A stretch of DNA of 34,530 nt from Vicinamibacteria bacterium. GTDB taxonomy: Bacteria > Acidobacteriota > Vicinamibacteria > Fen-336. This document shows, piece by piece, positions 30,987-34,530 of this stretch. The position numbers and the translations under genes are program-made. Every line of letters starts with the position of its first letter. Position 1 is the stretch's first letter. The stretch covers positions 1-34,530 of the forward strand of contig JAFGSN010000127.1 of NCBI GenBank assembly GCA_016934575.1. The letters run 5' to 3'. Below the pieces are notes generated by a model, which saw only the letters and a program-made list of their open reading frames with translations, ran no database searches and was not told the origin of the DNA.

Positions 30987-32477
30987 TCACCTGATCGCCA
31001 GGGGCGCCGTCGCGCCGTCTTGACCTTCGCGCGCGGCGGCGGGCCCGCCCGCGACGCTTTCCGGCGGGGGCAGGAGCGTCACACGCTCGCCCTCACGCAG
31101 CCCGGCGACGATCTCGACGTCGATCTCGTTGGACTCACCCGCCTCCACCTGCCGCGCCTCGATTCCGAAAGTCTTGACGACGTATGCGACAAGCATTCCT
31201 TCCCTCTCGAAGACGGCGTTCACTGGGAGTAAAAGCACGTTCCGGCGCTCGCCCGCCAGGACGTCGATCCGCGCCGACATCTCCGGGCGCAGCTCGGCGC
31301 GGGTCGTAACGACGTCGACCACCAGATCGAACCGTTTTTCCTCGAAGGGCCGGTCGGCCGAGGCGCGCGCCAGAGTGCCCACGCGGCTGACCTTGCCGTC
31401 GAGCGTCAAGTCGGGGTAGGCGTCGAGTCGGATCACGGCGCTCTGTCCGGCGCGCACCTTGTGCAGAGAGGCTTCGTCCACGGACGACTCGACGATCATA
31501 CGGCCGACCTCGGGGATCGTGATCAGTCCCTGGCTGCGGGTGACGCGATCGCCGGCGCGGATCTTGCGACGCGGATGCGCCGAGAGCAGCACTTCATATA
31601 CGACGAGGCCAGGACGCTCGGCGAGGATTTCGCAGCCCGCGATCGCTTGTTCCAGGGTCTCCGCCCGCGCCCGCGCCTCCTCCAGGCGGGGCTCGAGCAC
31701 GTCCTCGAGCGCCGCGCGCTGGGCCAGCTCGAGCTGCGCGCGCTCGCGCTCGCGCGGATACGTGCGCTCCAGATAGACGCGCGTCTTTTTTCGAGACAGG
31801 TTGAGCTCGGCTTGCGCCTGCTCCAGCTCGTAGGCGGCGCGTTCCAGCTCGTCGCGAGTGATGAATCCTTTTTCGAGCAACGGCTTCAGGCTTTCATGCT
31901 CGCTCGTGAGACGGTCGACCTTGCGTTCGGCGAGCTGAAGCTGTGCGCGCAGCTCGTCGAGGCTGAGCGAGCCCTCGCCGTCAATGAGGGATTCGAGCGC
32001 GGCCGTGGCTTCCTGCCGCTGGATCCTGGCGCCTCGCAGGTCCAGTTGCGCTTGCCGGAGATCCTGCACGATGCGACGCTTCTCGTTCTCGATATCGGTC
32101 GTGTCCAGCCGTACGAGCAGATCGCCCTCCCGCACCCGCGTGCCTTCGGGGACGAGATGAGTGATCTCCAGCTCGCGTCCGGCGAGCGGCGCGCGGTACG
32201 TGATCGAGCGGGCAGGGCGAAGCACGCCGGTTTCGATGAGCCGGATCTTCAGATCGCCGCGCCGGACCAGGGTCGTGAGATCGCGATCCACGGACGGGAG
32301 CAGAAGCCAGGCGGCGATCAGCGCCGGCATCACGGCCGCCGCCAAGACGATGAATGCGAGCCGAGGATGGGCGCGAGCGCGAGCCGCCGCCCGCCTCGTG
32401 ATTCGCAGCGCCGATTCGAGGATGACGCTCGTCGCGACGCGTCCCCGCCGCGCTAGACTCGTCAACCTGCCGGTCAT
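30987..32477 (-). CDS. Membrane-fusion (HlyD/MacA-type) periplasmic adaptor
   Basis: The 496-residue adaptor has an N-terminal membrane anchor (about 39-62, RLAFIVLAAAVMPALIAAWLLL). The first lipoyl half (YRAPLAGRELEITHLVPEGTRVREGDLLVRLDTTD) is followed by a long coiled-coil hairpin of about 150 residues rich in Glu, Arg, Gln and Leu. The second lipoyl half comes next (LVVYEVLLSAHPRRKIRAGDRVTRSQGLITIPE), then beta-barrel and membrane-proximal domains (GQSAVIRLDAYPDLTLDGKVSRVGTLA). It bridges the inner-membrane permease and the TolC channel. Its ATG overlaps the TolC gene's stop (ATGA), and the permease follows after 4 bases, so the three are one operon. Confidence 0.92.
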   Translation of the reverse strand: MTGRLTSLARRGRVATSVILESALRITRRAAARARAHPRLAFIVLAAAVMPALIAAWLLLPSVDRDLTTLVRRGDLKIRLIETGVLRPARSITYRAPLAGRELEITHLVPEGTRVREGDLLVRLDTTDIENEKRRIVQDLRQAQLDLRGARIQRQEATAALESLIDGEGSLSLDELRAQLQLAERKVDRLTSEHESLKPLLEKGFITRDELERAAYELEQAQAELNLSRKKTRVYLERTYPRERERAQLELAQRAALEDVLEPRLEEARARAETLEQAIAGCEILAERPGLVVYEVLLSAHPRRKIRAGDRVTRSQGLITIPEVGRMIVESSVDEASLHKVRAGQSAVIRLDAYPDLTLDGKVSRVGTLARASADRPFEEKRFDLVVDVVTTRAELRPEMSARIDVLAGERRNVLLLPVNAVFEREGMLVAYVVKTFGIEARQVEAGESNEIDVEIVAGLREGERVTLLPPPESVAGGPAAAREGQDGATAPLAIR

Positions 32478-33985
32478 GAAGCGGCGTCCTCCAGCAATGC
32501 GACGTCTTTCCTCGGATCGAGGATGCCGAGCGTCTGGCGCAGGCCGAGCTGCGACACCGCGATTTCCGCCAGAAGCGCAGAGTGCCGGCTGCGGGCGTCC
32601 AGCAGAACTTCCTCGGCCTTGACCACGTCGAGGTTGTTCGACAGGCCGCGCTCGAAGCGCATGGCCGCCACTTCCGCCTCCTTGCCGGCGAACTCGAGCA
32701 TCGCGCTCGAAAGATCGAGCTGTTGTTTCAGGCGGAGCTGTTGCCGCAGGACAAGGCGCACTTCGCGCATGATCTGACGCTTGAGTTGCTCGCTTGTCCG
32801 CCGCCTCCGATCGCGTTCGATCATGGCGTTATGGTACGCGATGGTCTGGGGCGTGCGATCGACGGGCATCGACAGGGTGACGAAGGTGGCGAAGTCGAAG
32901 CGATCGACTCCGAAGCTCGAAGCGAAGCTGTCGGCGACCTCGCGGCGAGTGAGCGCCAGGTTGAGATCGAGCTGCGGCAGGAGCTGATTGCGCTCGTAGC
33001 CTAGGGCGCGCTCGGACTCGGCCAGCGACTCGCGCGCGTCATCGATCTCGGGACGGCGGGCGAGCGCGACCTCGATCGCTTCGTCGAGAGGAATACTCTC
33101 GATGCGCGGCACCTTCGGAGACTCGACCGTGAACATCTCGTCCGGGCCGTAGTCGATCAAGAGGCGCAGTTGATCCGTCGCGTCTTCGACCGCGCTCAGA
33201 GCGTTGAGAAGCTGTCCCTCCGTTTGCGCGGAGAGCTGGCGCGCGCGCAGGACGTCAAGCTGGGACACCTTGCCCACCTCGAGCTTCGCCTCGGAGGCGG
33301 CCAGCAGTCTTCGCGCGCGTTCGAGCGACTTTTCCACGACATCCGCCATCTGTTGCTGAGTCGCGATACGGTAATAGGCCGCCGTCACTTCGACCATGAC
33401 CTGCTGCTCGGAACGAAGCTTCTCGCGCTCCGCGCTTGCGAGGCGCGCCTCGGCGCTGCTCAAACCGCGCCGGCTCGCGACACGGCCGAAGCCGCGCAGA
33501 AGCGGCTGACTGACAGCGAGAGTCGTGTCGGTATTGTAGAAAGTGCCGAGCTGATTCTTATCGCTGGAGGTCGCCAGGGTTCCGCGCAATTCCGTGCCCG
33601 TGATGAATCTCTGCGACAGATCGAGTCTGTACGTTTGATTGCTCGTGTCGCTTTGCCCGAACGAGCCGTGGATATTGGGCACGAGCTTGGGACGGAACGC
33701 CGAGCGCGCCAGGCGCAGCGATAGATGCGCCTGCTCGACGCCGTCGTCCGCGTTGATGAGCCGATCATTCCGGAGCAGGGCGCGATCGATCGCCTGACTC
33801 AACGTGAGCAGCGGAGGACGGCTATCCGTCGTCGTTTCGGGAGCCGCCTCGTTCCGTCCATCGTGCGACGTGTCGACGATCATTTCGATTTCCGGCGTTG
33901 GAAGCGTCGTCTGGGCCCCGGCCCATGCCAAGAGCAAGCAGAACCAGGTTGTCGAGCAGGCCGCGTGCAAGAACACAGTCCTCAT
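32474..33985 (-). CDS. TolC-family outer-membrane efflux protein
   Basis: This 503-residue TolC-type protein has a signal peptide (MRTVFLHAACSTTWFCLLLAWAGA). Two structural repeats follow: LTLSQAIDRALLRND...AHLSLRLARSAFRPKLVPN with beta strands around FYNTDTTLAVSQPLLRGFG, and IPLDEAIEVALARRPEIDDARESL...RNQLLPQLDLNLALTRRE. Each has the long alpha-helical segments that make the periplasmic tunnel. A trimer would span the outer membrane and dock with the adaptor. ATG 33985 has AGGGTGA upstream; the open frame extends further but without family features. First gene of the operon with the adaptor and permease. Confidence 0.92.
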   Translation of the reverse strand: MRTVFLHAACSTTWFCLLLAWAGAQTTLPTPEIEMIVDTSHDGRNEAAPETTTDSRPPLLTLSQAIDRALLRNDRLINADDGVEQAHLSLRLARSAFRPKLVPNIHGSFGQSDTSNQTYRLDLSQRFITGTELRGTLATSSDKNQLGTFYNTDTTLAVSQPLLRGFGRVASRRGLSSAEARLASAEREKLRSEQQVMVEVTAAYYRIATQQQMADVVEKSLERARRLLAASEAKLEVGKVSQLDVLRARQLSAQTEGQLLNALSAVEDATDQLRLLIDYGPDEMFTVESPKVPRIESIPLDEAIEVALARRPEIDDARESLAESERALGYERNQLLPQLDLNLALTRREVADSFASSFGVDRFDFATFVTLSMPVDRTPQTIAYHNAMIERDRRRRTSEQLKRQIMREVRLVLRQQLRLKQQLDLSSAMLEFAGKEAEVAAMRFERGLSNNLDVVKAEEVLLDARSRHSALLAEIAVSQLGLRQTLGILDPRKDVALLEDAAS

Positions 33986-34136
33986 GAATGTCACCCTGCC
34001 GGCGCATGAGCCGCGTCCCGGATCCGTCGACCGCGCGCGGGCGTCACGGCGCGACCTTGAAAGATTGCCGCAGCTTGGCGGGCATGTGCAAACCGGAAGC
34101 GGGAGGGGATTCGCGAGCGGACGGTTTGAGCCGGGC

Positions 34137-34436
34137 TCAGTCTCGTCGGATCTCCTCGATCTTGCCGTCGCGTTCGGCGGCCAGACGTTCACGATCGCGC
34201 CGATAATCATTTTCGAGAGTCTCGATCTCTTCAAGAGTGCGCGCACGGTTTTTCTCGGATTGATGGAGGATCTCGCGCTCGGCCATCTTGGCCTCGTAAA
34301 ATCCGCGCACCTCGGCGATTCTCACCTTCCGTTCGTCCGAGAGCGGACGGGTTTCGAGGCCTTCGTCGCGATCCTTTCGCCGCAAGCGCTCCATCGCCAG
34401 TTCGTACGCGCTCTTGGGAGCTTCATCCATCGGCAC
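34137..34436 (-). CDS. Small charged coiled-coil protein of unknown function
   Basis: The roughly 100-residue product is almost entirely predicted helix, with heptad-like spacing and about half charged residues (KSAYELAMERLRRKD, then LSDERKVRIAEVRGFYEAKMAER and LEEIETLENDYRRDRERL). No signal peptide or membrane segment is present. I do not know a function. GTG 34436 has GAGG at a good distance; ATG 34430 is two codons further and also possible. It precedes the TolC operon on the same strand, separated by 151 bases. Confidence 0.6.
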   Translation of the reverse strand: MPMDEAPKSAYELAMERLRRKDRDEGLETRPLSDERKVRIAEVRGFYEAKMAEREILHQSEKNRARTLEEIETLENDYRRDRERLAAERDGKIEEIRRD

Positions 34437-34488
34437 GATCAACCTCGATTCTGAGCCACAATCCCGAGAGGAGCGGAAGATTAGCACA

Positions 34489-34530
34489 TCAATCGTCGGT
34501 TTTCACCGGCAAGGCCTCGGGCGCGAGCCA
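34489..34530 (-). CDS. C-terminal end of a gene entering from the right edge
   Basis: The bottom strand is open from the right edge to TGA (34491-34489), encoding only 13 residues ending in LPVKTDD. That is a plausible C-terminus 52 bases before the coiled-coil gene start, but too short to identify or to be sure of. Confidence 0.3.
   Translation of the reverse strand, partial: WLAPEALPVKTDD

Noticed and set aside
31461-32456. Rightward 331-codon open frame across the adaptor gene
   Set aside because: Antisense shadow of the coiled-coil region; no ribosome site or domain.
1-34530. tRNA, rRNA, CRISPR array, transposase or integrase
   Set aside because: None was seen on either strand. The rearrangement signs at the left edge are not accompanied by a mobile-element gene in the window.

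Overview
The window looks like a chromosomal segment from a GC-rich, Gram-negative bacterium. Gram-negative envelope parts are clear: a TolC-type outer-membrane channel, a predicted outer-membrane beta-barrel, a LolA-like periplasmic carrier and lipoprotein signals. PEGA/PKD proteins, CadC-like winged helices, many ABC/MacB genes and GTP-dependent PEPCK together suggest Acidobacteriota or a similar deep-branching soil or sediment phylum. That placement is inference, because no rRNA or other phylogenetic marker is present.

Layout. (1) 1-4.2 kb: a fragment of an RsuA/RluB-type pseudouridine synthase that breaks off near base 68, then a secreted serpin, an M49-like metallopeptidase and a small unknown protein. 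(2) 4.1-9.8 kb: a glycan locus. A leftward operon (GT2 glycosyltransferase, sulfotransferase, second glycosyltransferase, GSCFA protein) lies head-to-head with a rightward pair. The pair is a winged-helix protein fused to a GH17-like glycosidase fold that seems to have lost its nucleophile, followed by a DUF218 membrane protein. Three dyads sit between the two divergent units. (3) 9.9-12.2 kb: glgC and an EI24/CysZ-like membrane protein. (4) 12.2-16.3 kb: a visibly less GC-rich leftward cassette of ABC ATPase, FtsX-type permease, LolA-like carrier and outer-membrane barrel, probably a dedicated lipid or lipoprotein export route and possibly acquired.

(5) 16.7-21.7 kb: the most unusual block. 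One 937-residue protein carries an N-terminal GHKL (Hsp90/histidine-kinase-type) ATPase, a membrane segment, a transglutaminase-like domain with an apparent Cys-His-Asp triad, a second membrane segment and a cytoplasmic tail. An ATGA overlap couples it to a second GHKL-like protein whose ATP-binding motifs are partly lost, and a three-zinc-ribbon protein follows. This is the best candidate for an undescribed system: ATP-controlled, trans-envelope regulation of a periplasmic transglutaminase-like enzyme. (6) 21.8-28.2 kb: a lipoprotein, ComM/YifB AAA ATPase, a protein of four PAS-like domains with no output domain, and pckG. (7) 28.4-34.5 kb: a PEGA-PKD envelope protein, a TolC / membrane-fusion adaptor / MacB-type permease operon that lacks an ATPase, a small coiled-coil protein, and the last codons of a gene entering from the right.

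Several gene ends are marked by hairpins that enclose the stop codon(s). I saw no tRNA, rRNA, CRISPR array, transposase or recombinase gene. All product calls come from reading motifs by eye; no database search was run.
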